NCBI GenBank assembly: GCA_013420905.1
Contig: JAAXNY010000006.1
Location: 3,038,001 to 3,102,000 of the forward strand
Source: Collybia mongolica
Lineage: Eukaryota; Basidiomycota; Agaricomycetes; Agaricales; Clitocybaceae
Length of the DNA stretch: 64,000 bases
Reading direction: 5' to 3'
In this document: in pieces, positions 1-11,793 of the stretch
Numbering within the stretch: position 1 is the stretch's first letter
Layout: each line of letters opens with the position of its first letter
Notes under the pieces: generated by a model
Databases searched by the model: none
What the model was told of the DNA's origin: nothing
The model's input: the letters and a program-made list of their open reading frames with translations, nothing else
Translations under genes and position numbers: made by a program

Positions 1-2513
1 CCGTCCATGCCTTCATCCTCGCGTCGCTGGAAGACAATGTCGCCATATGCAGAGTTCGATGATTGTAGTGTTGTGTATATAGGGTTGTCATCGAAAGACA
101 GGGGCCGGTTGTTGTAGAGAGGGTCACTATCTCCAAAGCTGGACTCGGGAGGTGGGGAAGGGATCAGGTGCTGAGTGACGATGGAGTACAGGCTGTCGAC
201 ATCAGCGTAGAGTTGGGTGAGATTGAGACCCTTGAATGCATCATCAGTTGGGCACAGTAACGTCCAAGTAGCACCGGAGAGATGAATATTCGCCCAAGGC
301 GATCCTTCAGGGGGTGCCGTCCCGTTAAGTACCCATTCGAAACCTGCCTTTACAACCATGGAAGCCATGGTGCTTCCTTTAGCGGCTTTGACGAGTTTTC
401 CAACCGTCAAGTGAACCGAGCGCGGAACGAGTATATCCGAGACTTCGTGAATTACACCGGTTTGGGTCAGTAAATCTCGGAAATAAATTTCAGCTCTCAT
501 CCCAATCCATCCACCACTAGAACTAAGGAACACGGTCCCATTGTTCATTCTGTCGACCTGCATGTCGCTGCCTTCAAGGGTGGCGAAGGTTCTCTGAGAG
601 CCATTGCGCAAGGACTGGGCATACTCAACAGATTTAAGGGCATGGTGGAGTAACACATTTTCTAGGTCTTGCTTGGATGAGGCCGCGAGGAGATGGGCGC
701 TGACAAGCATGCCTAGACGTTTGAATGCCGAATTATGCGGGATGAGCAATGACGTTCGGGGCGTGGTCCTTAATGTCTCTGCCTGAGATGTTGAGAAAAT
801 GGCTGCCAAAAATGATGACAAGTCAAGGAAAGGTAGTGCCGACTGTAGCGAGTCCACGGGAGGCACAAGAGGGCGCGATATAAAGTAGACAAGTATCTTG
901 TTAATCTCGACTAAAATTATCATTGAAAGAAAGTTAGTGGGGGAGGGCCGTGGGACTCACTATGTTCACCAATGATGCTTGCACCTCCAAACCTAATAGC
1001 TTTCTCAGCAGGTTTCTTCTCATCTTTGCTGACCTCAACACTCAAGACCTGTCTTTCCCCGTTAAGACCTTCTTCCTCGAGGGCTGTTTCTAGAAGCATC
1101 CCGTCTTTGAGTTTGTTTGATATCCAGCTGCCGGGTATGAAATGGTACTGCAACAACTTCTTCAACTCATCACTTCCTTTTTCGGGAAGCTCTCCCTCCC
1201 CGAACAGCGAAAAGACTTCATCTTTTGGGGCAAGTATTGTATATTTGGCCCCGGTGTCGTTGATGTAGGAAGTCAGATCGACAGAATGGAGCAACGACAC
1301 AAACGTAGTGCAATTGAGCGCAAGAAGATATTTCTCTGGTGTTAGTTGGAGAGCACCAGGAGGGATGAGAAGAGAGTCCACAAAATGCAAAACGCCGTTG
1401 GACGCGTAAATGTCAGGTTGCACGAGGTTGGCGGTTGAAACCCTAGTCCCTTCTGGTGAGAGAGTAATTTCAAGGGTTGTGCCATCTATCGTCGTGACTA
1501 GGTTCAAATCAACATCGGCAGTCGGGTTTGAAGACTGCCAAATACTCACGATTGGTTGTGGGGCCGAAAGAATCTGAATATCGAACGCCTTTCTCAACTA
1601 CAGCGTGCATGTTTACAATTCGATTGAGGTCGTCGGTGGCATAAGGGCTTTCGAGGTAAAGCCTCTCGTACGGGTCGAGATTGTCCCAGGCGTCATTGAT
1701 GGGAAGGAAGAGTGTGAGTTCCGACGTGGTATTAATGAACTTGATGATTTCTGGTGTAAGAACCTTGTGGAAGTAGGATACTGCGGAATGTTGGGATATC
1801 ACTTGAGCTAAGAAAAAAAAAGGGGAAAGTTAAATAAATGGGGTGTATTGTGAACACGTTTGTATTTTACCTAAATTGGGAGGAGGTTCGAGGACATCGG
1901 CGATACCGAGCAAGACACCATTGCCAGCATCGGTCTGGGCTTTGACTATCTGTACACCAGCCTTTCCCGACGCGTCGACACCAACCCACGACTTCTCGTC
2001 TCTAGATGAGACTCGCAAGCGCTGCGGAGCACCTCCGAGAGTTCCACCGGGGATGGGCAGCCAGGGCGGAAAGGGTGGTGGCTCTCTGGAGGGTGGCTCA
2101 GGGGGTGTCCTTGGGAAAAGGAGCGTGTTGTGTGTCTGTGGATCTGGGGAGTCTGGGAGACCTGGGATGGAGTAGTTGAGGAGGTGATAGAAAAGCTGCT
2201 GTCGCAGCTGGCTCTTGACATTATCTGTGAGGAGAGAGTCGGTATGCAAAGCCCGACGCCAGAGTGGATTTATGGCTATATGGCGATCGATGGCATCGTT
2301 TGTGGGAGCGAAGAAGGTGCAGCCGTTGAGGCGGTTGAGGGTGGGGATGAGGCGTGTACGCTGGAGCAGGAGAAGAAGGGACAAGTAGTCTGGATCTGCA
2401 GAGAGGGCATCTACAATTGTTGTGGTAGTGGCAGTAATGAATGGGGATTGGGAAGAGCTGAGAGCGGGAGGGACGAGGAGGAGGACGAGGGGGAGCGACG
2501 GCCATAAACGCAT
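1..2513 (-). CDS. Multi-domain fasciclin (FAS1) protein, secreted or vacuolar membrane; 3' end cut by window edge
   Basis: The reading starts at the ATG at 2513 and opens with a hydrophobic signal peptide (MRLWPSLPLVLLLVPPALSSS-like run, about residues 1-21). At least four FAS1 repeats follow, each with the typical F-L-P/A-P-T/K-D/N-x-A/V-F/W box: around 2330-2230 (TFFAPTNDAI), 1710-1680 (LFLPINDAW), 1240-1200 (TILAPKDEVF) and 270-230 (TLLCPTDDAF). Exons are separated by short introns: donor after 1874 with acceptor just before 1810, one near 1550, and one in roughly 850-950; the last exon runs off position 1 in an open frame. FAS1 domains mediate adhesion or membrane-surface contacts; in fission yeast a FAS1 protein (Fsc1) is vacuolar and needed for autophagosome fusion, so a vacuolar role is possible but inferred. 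N-glycosylation sequons are present. No stop is visible, so length and any C-terminal transmembrane anchor are unknown. Confidence 0.88.
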
Positions 2514-2565
2514 GGTAAGAGGCTAAGTTACCGATCCGAGCTTCCGAACATCCGTTCGTTCCTCT
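2514..2565. promoter_or_regulatory. 52-bp bidirectional promoter region between FAS1 gene and RAV1
   Basis: Only 52 bases separate the two divergent start codons (2513 minus, 2566 plus). Core promoter elements and both 5' leaders must therefore overlap each other, or lie inside the neighbouring coding sequence. No TATA box is visible. Confidence 0.6.
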
Positions 2566-5500
2566 ATGCTCGACCTCCGCCACACTTACGGCGCCTACCC
2601 CCCCGCTGGCCTCCTCCACGTCGTCCTCCACAATGAGACCGTATTGGTATTCCCCTTTCCTAATATCTCTATTCCTCCCCCTTCTCTCACTAATTTGACC
2701 GCAGATCTACCCCTCAGCCGACGCCCTAGTCATCCTCAATGCCTCTGACCTCGCCCTTGTCCGCCTTCTCGCTTTCTGGGACGTCTTTCCAGGCATGATC
2801 CATTCCAATCAATCCATATCATCCATCGCTGTTGATTCTCGCATGAAAATTGTCTGTCCAAGCACTACCCCCCAACCTCAGGCTGACCTTATCCACTCCA
2901 GATAGTCGCTGCTATGAACTCTCGCGTCGCCGCATGGTCTCTCTCTGGCGTCCAGCAGAATTCATGGCGCATACACTCTACTCTCACCCTCCCTGAGGAT
3001 CACACTATCACTACCCTCGATACTAAGTCCGGTACTTTGCTACTTTCATTCTACCTGTCCCGCCTCCTCACCTCGCCCTTTTTAGGCCTTCTTGCTGTTG
3101 GCACCCACCTCGGTCTTTCCGTATACACACTAATTCTAGAGAACGATTTACCAACATGGTCCCTTAAATGGATTGTCTCGTACGCGTTTTGAGTAGTTTA
3201 CTCAGTACCTGATCATCATGCGCATCTAGCATTACTACACCTTCTCTTGCACGCTTCGCCCCATCACTCATGTACATCGCCACTTTGTCGACAGTACGCA
3301 TCATTCCATTCTCGTCGCGTTGTTCACTTACAATCTCACACAGTGCGACAATTCTGTCAGACTCTATTCCACCACCTCAGGCCGTCAAACCCAAACCCTC
3401 CCTCACCCACGCCCCGTCACAAATATGTCATGGCGGCTGTCCCAGGCTTCCAGTCGGTCAGAGCATTCATCACTTCGGAATCCACTTGCTGATCGCTTCC
3501 CGCAGAAACGACCTGATCTTGTACACTGTAACAAACGACTCCATTCTCCGCATCTTTCTTCCCGTTCTTGATTCACCACAATTTCTGCAACTACATGCAT
3601 CCTTAGATACATTTTCCTCACTACCATTCTCCATTGCATCCAACTATCCTAACTCCAATGTATTTTGGCTTGATAGGGAAATCATCGGGAATGCCCTTAC
3701 TCATATATCGAAAGAACGGCCTGATCAAGACGACGCACGAAGCCGCAGGGTTAAAGAGATCAACGACGAAGGATGGGACATCTTCCTTCGCGTGCTGGGA
3801 GATGGGTCGGTCGTTGTCAACGCCGTTGCTGTGAGCCCACCTTTGTCGTCCAAGCTAGCCTTGCTCATCCACTCTCCTAGAATATAGACCGCCGTCCTCC
3901 AACTTTGCTCAAACAATTTACACTCCAGCAATTGCTTCCCCACACTCTCCCTGGACCTCCTTCCCACCTCTACCTTTTTCCCAATAAAGACCCGACCATG
4001 ATCACTCTCGCCATGACGTCGCCGCTTGCAACGTTCAACCTCTCTCCTATGTCTTTCTTCGACGCCCAACCAGACGGACTTTGCTTGTCCGCAAAGGCAA
4101 TGGACAGAGTCCAAGGAGACGAGTCTCCCATTGTAAGGTTCGTGAGGACTCCAGAAGGCAAAGGGGTAGGTGTAATTCGTGAACATGGCGGTGGGGAGAC
4201 GTGGAGACTTGTAGAACAGGGTTCACGTCTGGTTCGTGCGGGAAGTTGGTCGTCTGCAAATCATGTTGTGGTCCTTGAAGGAGGTAACATTCAAACAACC
4301 CTGCTTATAGGGCATAGCTAATATAACAGATAGGCAGGACCTTTGCTACCTACTCCACATCCAGTATTTTGACGCTCCACTCTACGCCCTCACAGAACAT
4401 AACCCTGCCAGCAGTAAATTACCTTTTCTCTATGCCCTCTAAAGATGGATATGAATCCATCATAGGGATCACTCCTGACTTTTCGATTATCCACATCCAT
4501 GCGCGTCACTCCCCCTCCCCCAGCCTCACACTCCATTCTCAAAACGTCCTCCCCCCATTATGCCCGCCCTGCCCCCCAAAAATGATCCTCCCTGTTGACC
4601 CGATGGCGTGGAGCTTCACTCAGGCCTGGACTCAACATGACGCCCTCCTCAGCGTGTCTGAGGCAGGCGATCTGGCTTTCTGGAAATTGGAGGACAGCGG
4701 TAGTGGCTGGCGGTGCACAGGCAAGGTGCGGACTGGCCGTACAGAGATCATGACAGCGAGCTGCAGCTCAGCGAAGAAGACTGCTTTGAGGGAGTAATAT
4801 CGCTCGATTGCTTGGGGCATCCTGGACTCATATGATACTCTTTTTTACAGTCGTCTCTGGAAACGACGGTCAGGAGCTCACGATTTGGGACTCGCAAGAG
4901 TCAGAGTTCGCCACTGGCCTGGAGTATCGTGGAGTCTTCAGGTATTCCCTCTCCTTTTTAATTGTTTCTTTCTCGAGGCCAACATATTGCAAGTGAACCC
5001 ATACAAGACCTCGACTGGACTTCATCTCCAGATATTCAATCTATCCTCGCCGTCGGCTTCTTGCACCGCGTCGAGCTCCTTTGCCAGCAACGCATGACCT
5101 ACTTCGACGAAGAGCCGGGGTGGGCCCTATGCACCAAAATTTCTGTCGGAGAGTATGTCGTCCCTTGCTCTCACATTCCCAGCCCTGGCTGACCTCAATA
5201 CCTCTCAGCTTCATTCCATATCCCATCAGCGACTCGATATGGCTCGCGGACGGGTCTCTCCTTCTTGGCGCCGGCCAACATATGTGCTTGTATGGTGCAC
5301 CGACACCAATTGCGGAACAACCGCAAACAGAGACGCTCTTTCAATATGTAGCGCGGCAGAACGGGCCACTGGAGGATCATCACCCCCAAATGTTGCTGCA
5401 GTGCTTACTGTGGGGTAACTGTTTTTTCCTCTGGTTTATAGAGTTGGATGGTGCTCATCCATAGTTGGTTGACAGAGAAAGTAGAGCTGGTGAAGGAGAT

Positions 5501-7563
5501 CATTGTCAATTTGGCACGAAATCTGGAGGCGACAGTGGTGAAGAGGCAGAGGAACGGTTGGACTTCGATTCCAGTGGAGAAATTCCTCAGGAAGAATCGG
5601 AATATTGCTTCGGTTGGCACGCAATCTCTTTCCATGCAAATACAAGTTTGGTTCACCTGTATTATAGGACCCCGCTCACAAGAAGCGATACACATTACTT
5701 TTTAATGGGCCAAAGCAAACAGAGGAGTGAGTAACTCGCCTGATATATATTGTGGAAGTACGGCTCAACACTAGTCAGACCTGATGAGAGTGGCTTTTCC
5801 CGCCATCTTGTTACCCGCTTAATCGAAACCCTTGAGGCCTACCCCTTGCCGCATCTTACCTCGAATGAGCAGGCCCACCTCCTAGTCCTCATACAAACCA
5901 CTCTCGAAGTACTCGTCCAGTCACTGCCTATCTCGGAGATCATCAAACTAACCTGCAACTTTTAGATTGACGAACAGCGCCGGGCGCTAGACTCCAATGG
6001 CCTCCGCTATTTAATATCCATGCGCTCCTTTTACATCCTGAACCACCGGGCGTCTGCGCCCAGTGGTTCCGAGTCAAATGGGACACTCCCTCGCCACTCG
6101 GGACGCCGGCAGAGAATCCGATATCGCGACATGATCTGGGCGTTCCACAGCGAATCCCAGGACCTGTTGCTAAGTTCATCAACGGCGGCGTGCCGGGGGA
6201 AGATGGGGTGGGCTGACGCGCGTGCGCTGGGCGTACCAATATGGCTTAGTTCCATTGAAACGCTGGTTTGTAAACAACCTTTAAGAATAGGTGCTGGATA
6301 TGTGTTGACTTTTTCGGCTTTCAGAGGACACAAATGGAGGTCATCGCACGGAATGAATATATGACAGGCGACAACAGGGACCCAACGACTTGCTCACTGT
6401 ATTACTTCGCGCTAGGAAAGGTAAAGTTGGTACATGGACTCTGGAGACAAGCCGCATGGCATAAAGAGCAGGGCCTCATGCTTAAATTCTTGTCCAACAA
6501 CTTTACTGAACCACGGTGGCGGACGGCTGCGCTGAAGAATGCATATGCGTTGCTCAGTAAACGGCGTTTTGGTGAGTCTATGTATATTGCCAAATGACTA
6601 GCAGTTGACACACCATCACAGAATATGCCGTGGCATTCTTCTTGTTGGGAGGTGCCCTGAAAGATGCTGTTAATGTATGCATCAAGCAACTCGGAGACTT
6701 TCAGCTTGCTGTGGCCCTGGCGCGTATCGTTGAACAGAGCAATGAAGGCCCCATTCTTCTTGGTACTTTGAGCAACACAGTTCTGCCGATCGCATTCAAG
6801 GACGGGAACCGGTGGCTTGGTAGCTGGGCGTTCTGGCTACTCAATCGTCGAGATTTAGCAGTCAGGATTCTGCTGGTAGGACATACATCATGTCTCTATT
6901 GTGCAAAAAGTTGATGCAAGTTCTCAGACACCTCTGCAGGATATTGTCACCGCCCTGAATATCGAGGTAACAGATATTGGAGAACCACACTATGACGACC
7001 CCAGTCTTGCGCTTCTGTTCTCCCAGCTTCGATCTAAAACCCTGCAAACAGCGAAAGGCACGAGTGAAATCTCCGGCCGGTCAGAATTCAGTTTCGTGCT
7101 GCAAATGGCACGCGTGTTCTGTCGAATGGGTATGCAGGTTTTAGTTTGTCTGATCAACTGCCCTTGCTTATTCACGGTATTCAACAAAGGCTGCCACGTG
7201 CTTGCGTTGGACTTGGTGCGATCCTGGTCCTTTGACAGACCATCCATGGCTGTACGCGACGAAGACCTATTCGGCGACCGGGAAAGATCCCCCCCTCCGA
7301 GCCCAACGATATCTCGTAGATCTGTGTTTGATCTCTCCAGTCGTCGCCGGTCGTCAATTATGATTGACATGCGAATCACTGACCTTCCACCAACGAGGTC
7401 TGCTTCACCTGAGCGTCCTGGGGGTGTGATATCGACTGTGATCGAGGAGAAAATCAAAGAAGAAGGGGATCTGTTTGCTCGGAAAGTTGGCCTCGGAAAC
7501 CTCATGAAATCAGCAAAACAGGATGTTCAAGTACCTGAGTTTGACATGAACTCGTTCTTTTGA
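2566..7563 (+). CDS. RAV1: RAVE complex subunit Rav1 (regulator of vacuolar H+-ATPase assembly), DmX-like
   Basis: Rav1 is the large subunit of the RAVE complex, which binds cytosolic V1 and drives its reassembly with membrane Vo on vacuoles and endosomes. The start at 2566 gives 25 codons, then an intron 2641-2704 and a second near 2851-2901. The N-terminal half (to about 5.2 kb) reads as WD-repeat beta-propellers (segments such as VAAMNSRVAAWSLSG and TLDTKS...LLAVGTHLGLSVYTL). The strongest match is the C-terminal Rav1p_C region, about 5.9-7.2 kb, with RTAALKNAYALLSKRRF, AVAFFLLGGALKDAVNVC and PILLGTLSNTVLPIAF...WLGSWAFWLLNRRDLAVRIL in order. The protein ends with an acidic, serine-rich tail and stop TGA at 7561-7563. 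Roughly a dozen short introns interrupt it; I did not resolve every splice site. It converges on GDI1, 140 bp away. Confidence 0.87.
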
Positions 7564-7703
7564 CCTGGAAATTTGCTGTTGAATTTACCGTCTACCCGAT
7601 GCGTTGACGTGATGGTAATAACACAAATACATTCTGTGCGGATTCCGTGTGGTACAGACAAGAGGGAAAAAACGGCGTGAAAGATATGCTAGTAATGAAT
7701 GAA

Positions 7704-9355
7704 TTACTCCTGAACTTCGAGGTCTCGCTTCTTGAGCACCAAATCCTTGCCCACAACACGCTTCCAGACGTCCTGCACATCCTCGACCACCGTCTCAAAG
7801 TGTGAGGTTGCATCATAGGAACGGGTGATAAAGATGTTATCAGATTCTCCAGATGTCGTGGGTGTATAGAGAGGTTCGATAGAGACAAATCTGCACCATT
7901 TAAGCCACTATATTGCAGCGTTGTCAGGGGAAGCTTACTTTTCATGAATGGGGCCAAGGAGGTTAAGACCAGGAGCGATCTCAAGTTCGGGCTTGTCAGT
8001 CTCAACGATTGTGCTCACGATTGCGACATACACGTCTTTTGCGCAGACATTGTGGGTAGAAGAGACCATAGCAATGTAGATGTCTACATTTCTGTTAGGA
8101 GATTCGCAAATATTTGATAAGAAAGTATACCATTTCGTCGGTTGACTTGATTTTGAGGAATGATGATCTGGAGACTGTCGCTGTCCTCAGTTCCAGGAAT
8201 AGGATGCTTGAGCAAACAGATGGCCCTGACGACTTTGCCGTCTTCTACAACTCTCATCTTGCCACCGTCGAAAGATTTGCCAGCACCAAAGTAACTGGGA
8301 TCTCCGATGACCTGTTTTGCCTTGACAGTCTCACCGCCGCTGGTCACACCGACAAATTTACCATCGGCATCTGTAACAATCTCGTCGATCTGCTTGTCTA
8401 GCATGTAAGTACCACCGTAGATAGCACTGAGGCGAGCAAATGATTGTGGAAGCTCTCCAAGTCCATAAAGAGGGTAAATGTAGGGTGACTTTCCGTACCG
8501 AGCCATTGATGCGGTGTACAGGATAATGCGATCGTAAGTTGGACGTGCAGGCTTCGTGATGTAACTGGTGATCTAGGCATTTAACGCTGATCATTATGCT
8601 CACAATCTTGGAACTCACTCATCGTCCAGGTAAAGAGCCATCGCATGTCCAATGAAATCTTGAGTACCGGGTTCAAGCCCAAACTTCTCATACACGGTCT
8701 TCATGCTATCCCTGTCAAGGTTGATTCCTGTGATATAACGTTAGAACAACCTTGAGCATTATGCGTTATACAGGCTAACCTTGATGCGTAGCGGGGTCTT
8801 CATCCTTCCATCCTTGAAGGAACTCAAAAAACTTCTTCGCCCGTCGCTTCTCGAAGAGACCCATGAGAGGACTCTTAACAGCCTCCATTTCAGTGCTGGG
8901 AACTTTGGAAATCTTCCCATCACGGTAGACAAAGCTACCTGCGATCTGCTTAAATTCCAAGTAGCGTGTAACATCAGTGTGAACAAGAATTTTGGTGAGT
9001 TCTCCAGTTGCGATGATGAATTTGGGGATGAGATCGACAGCGTAATCGCGGTCACGACCAAGCTCTGCCGGGGGGGATTGGTCTGGCCGGAATTTACGAT
9101 ACAACTACAGAAACGAGCTAAAGGCTTAGTCCACACCAGAATTTGAGGTTCATCACCTGCGTCAGGTTTAAGCTTGCACTGTCGCCGCCGTAATAATCAT
9201 TCCGATCCATGTGTAGTACTTTCTTCCCCTCGACAGAGAGCAGCCCTGAAAGGATGCATTCAGTTAAGCCTGTTCCAAGCACAATGACCTAGGATGAATG
9301 TAAATTGAAATATTGGCGGAAACAGGAACCACAGTACATCGTATTCTTCATCCAT
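7704..9355 (-). CDS. GDI1: Rab GDP-dissociation inhibitor (Rab GDI)
   Basis: Rab GDI extracts GDP-bound prenylated Rab GTPases from membranes and delivers them to donor compartments; it is essential for vesicle traffic and is cytosolic. The start ATG at 9353-9355 reads MDEEYD, then an intron, then the FAD-like fold with [20 protein letters not shown], the signature N-terminus of the GDI/REP family. Further family motifs follow: [26 protein letters not shown], and [20 protein letters not shown] with [14 protein letters not shown] (about 8500-8400). The stop TAA is at 7704-7706. At least six short introns are present. A CACGTG E-box lies at 9449-9454, about 95 bp upstream of the start. The gene is tandem with the Myb-domain gene upstream and convergent with RAV1. 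Length is normal for the family and no defect was seen. Confidence 0.93.
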
Positions 9356-9448
9356 ATTGGTTGATTTGTGGGATTCGGTTGAGAGTTTGAATCAGATAGG
9401 TGACACTCCTTAGAGACACTATCTTGTACTGATCAGTTCGGCACGCGG

Positions 9449-9454
9449 CACGTG
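9449..9454. promoter_or_regulatory. CACGTG E-box upstream of GDI1
   Basis: A perfect palindromic CACGTG lies about 95 bp upstream of the GDI1 start. Basic helix-loop-helix factors recognise this hexamer. The functional role is inferred from position only. Confidence 0.4.
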
Positions 9455-9646
9455 GTTCTGGATAGGAGGCTGCAATTACAAGTTACTATGTACAAGAAGA
9501 TTATCACCAACAAAGGCACATATTGTAACAGTTCGAAACTCATAGCCCTCCAACGCGAAGGTCATAAGGTGGGAAAATCCCAACTTGAAACTCGTAAAAT
9601 AGAGATAAAGCTAGCGTAAAGAGAAATGAAATATCACCAGAACGAT

Positions 9647-11554
9647 TTATGCTTCGTCACCCACCCCTCTCCCACGTTTGCCGCGGTTGGCTGCGTCGGC
9701 ATCACCATCCAGGCTGTATTTTCTCTTCGGGTGGGACCGTGAATTATCCCTCGATGCCCACCCCGGTTGACCTCGTTGGGAATGAATCAATGGCTCCTGT
9801 CCTTGCTTTTTGATTTTCTTGGCAAGTCTTTCAATGGCTGGATATGTGCGTCATTAGCGACATGATTGTTCATAAGGAGGAAAGGAACGTGCGTCGTTCG
9901 TTCCGGCGATAGTATTCGGCCCATGATTTCGCAGATCGATTAGGGAACTAGGTATGTTTTAGACATGGCGATGTGGAAGCTGCTGGTAAAATGAAAACAC
10001 ACATTGTCATGAAAAGGTTGCCATCGGTCTTTGGAAGAAATCTCATCAAAATTTGGGAATGATGCAACATATTTGGCAGTGATGTAAAGATCTGCGTCAG
10101 TAAAAGGACCTCCTTTTTGCCCCATCTCGCTTTCAGACCATGTCTTGATTGGTTCATTGTCATCGTCTGATTCTTCTTCGGCGATATCGTCTGAGTCATT
10201 TTCGCTGTCGTCGTCGTCGTTATCCTCGTCTGAACTCGGATCGCGATATTTCGGCCTTTGCCTCACTGAAATCTTTACCTCTTTCTCTGATTCCAGCTCT
10301 TCTTCATCATAATCTTCACCCTTCGCCGCCGCGAGGATTTTATCTGGCACATCATGTTTGTTGGACCAGTAAGACGCCCAAGATTGAGAGGTATGGTGAG
10401 GAGCCTAGATTGTTCCAGTTGGTAATTAGCATAAGTTTATATTACACATTAAGCAATACCGGCCTTCTCTGCCAATTGTATACATAGGTCATTTCTAGTC
10501 AGTGTTGGATCACCTTTGAGCCGCCACGAGATAAACTTTAAAAAAAACTCTCTATCTTCAGGGGTGTACTTGTTGCCTCTGCCTCGATGTGGTATGATTA
10601 TAGTAGGGGGGCTAGGTGAACGCGATGGAGGCTCAGGTATTGTGATCTCGGCGTTGGGAGCTGGTAAACGGTCCCCGTAAACCGGGGCAGGGGCGGTGAG
10701 GCTATTGATGGTACTTCGCCGCCCCCCTAGGGGCTGCGGGGTTTGAGTTGTAGGTTTAGGGCGCTTTTGCGGCTTAGAGGGAGCGCGGGGTAGCATGACC
10801 GGTGAATCCTCCGTCTTGTAGGCACTAGGAGAGGGCCTCTTTATTGTTTGCAACACCATCTTAGGAGGGTTGAGGTAGACTGTGATCCATTCGTCCAAAC
10901 GATCTTTGTGATCTAAGTAATAGTCTTTCCAAAGACTCGAAGAATGTCCATTTTTCTTTCATTGCTGACATGAGCTTTCAGGATGGGAAGTTGAAATTAG
11001 TAGTGACTTACTCCATGTAACCCATTCAGAGCATCCTTGTAGGTTTCCTTCTTTTCCCGACTATCTAGCAAAGCCTGAAGAAGTAATTTCTCGTCAGACA
11101 CTTCAACGGGTGCCGACAGGGCAAACGCGTCTTGTATCATCTGTTGGGAGAGGTAGGGCATATTGAAACCACCCATTGTCGAAATTCCATTGGCAAATGC
11201 TTGTGTGTGCTGGATTTGTCCGTTCGGCCAGGCTTGTTGGTGGTGCTGGAACTGCTGATGTTGCGGGGCCTGATGGGGAATGTGAGAAGTGGGACGCATG
11301 CCGGAAGGCCATTGAGTTTGAGGAATTTGGTGTAATTGTTGTTGCTGCTGCTGCTGTGGATGATGATGGGTCTGCTGGTGACGATGTTGGTGATGGTGTT
11401 GCTGCTGGGTGTGAGGCTGCCGCTGAGGAATAGGTCCGGGATTGGGGTATGGTAGCTGAGCAAGGTGAGAAAAATCAGGATACGGATTTGAGCTCGAGGA
11501 AGCTATATTGTCAGACGGATAACCGTTCATTGTATGATGAATACCTGGATTCAT
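9647..11554 (-). CDS. Nuclear protein with two Rap1-type Myb/SANT domains and Gln/His-rich N-terminus
   Basis: The start at 11554 (alternative ATG at 11530) opens a low-complexity N-terminus with a Gln/His-rich stretch (about 11430-11310, CAG/CAT-type repeats). A Pro/Ser-rich linker follows. The first Myb-like domain is near 10590-10340: KYTPEDREFFLKFISW, then across an intron HHTSQSWASYWSNKHD. Next is a long Asp/Glu/Ser-rich acidic block (10290-10150), then a second Myb-like domain near 10110-9860: FTDADLYITAKYV ... SAKSWAEYYRRNER. The C-terminus is basic and nuclear-signal-like (KRKY, RGKRGRG) and ends at TAA 9647-9649. Spacing and Trp positions resemble the Rap1/TERF2IP Myb family (Pfam Myb_DNA-bind_2), so a telomere or promoter DNA-binding role is plausible but not shown. 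A Rap1 C-terminal domain was not recognised. It shares a 239-bp divergent promoter with the dehydrogenase gene. Confidence 0.62.
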
Positions 11555-11793
11555 ATAGGGTCGAACAGCTTAAGATTTATGAACAGGCCTCCGTCGAGAA
11601 AACCAACTTTCAAGTTGGTGGTCGCGACCAAATTGTTGTGACTGTGACATTGCAAGTGACAGTTAATGTCACGTGATGCTGTCGCGCTAAAAAAGAGGAA
11701 AGGGTTAAGGTCCGCCGGAACCTGACCGGAATGGTAATGAAAATAGAATGACCCCAAGTTTTGTGGGACTCTTCTGCTTTCTCCCATCATACC
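11555..11793. promoter_or_regulatory. Divergent promoter with TCACGTGA palindrome
   Basis: This 239-bp gap separates the two divergent starts. It holds a perfect 8-bp palindrome TCACGTGA at 11669-11676, a strong bHLH-type E-box. Nothing else stands out. Confidence 0.5.
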
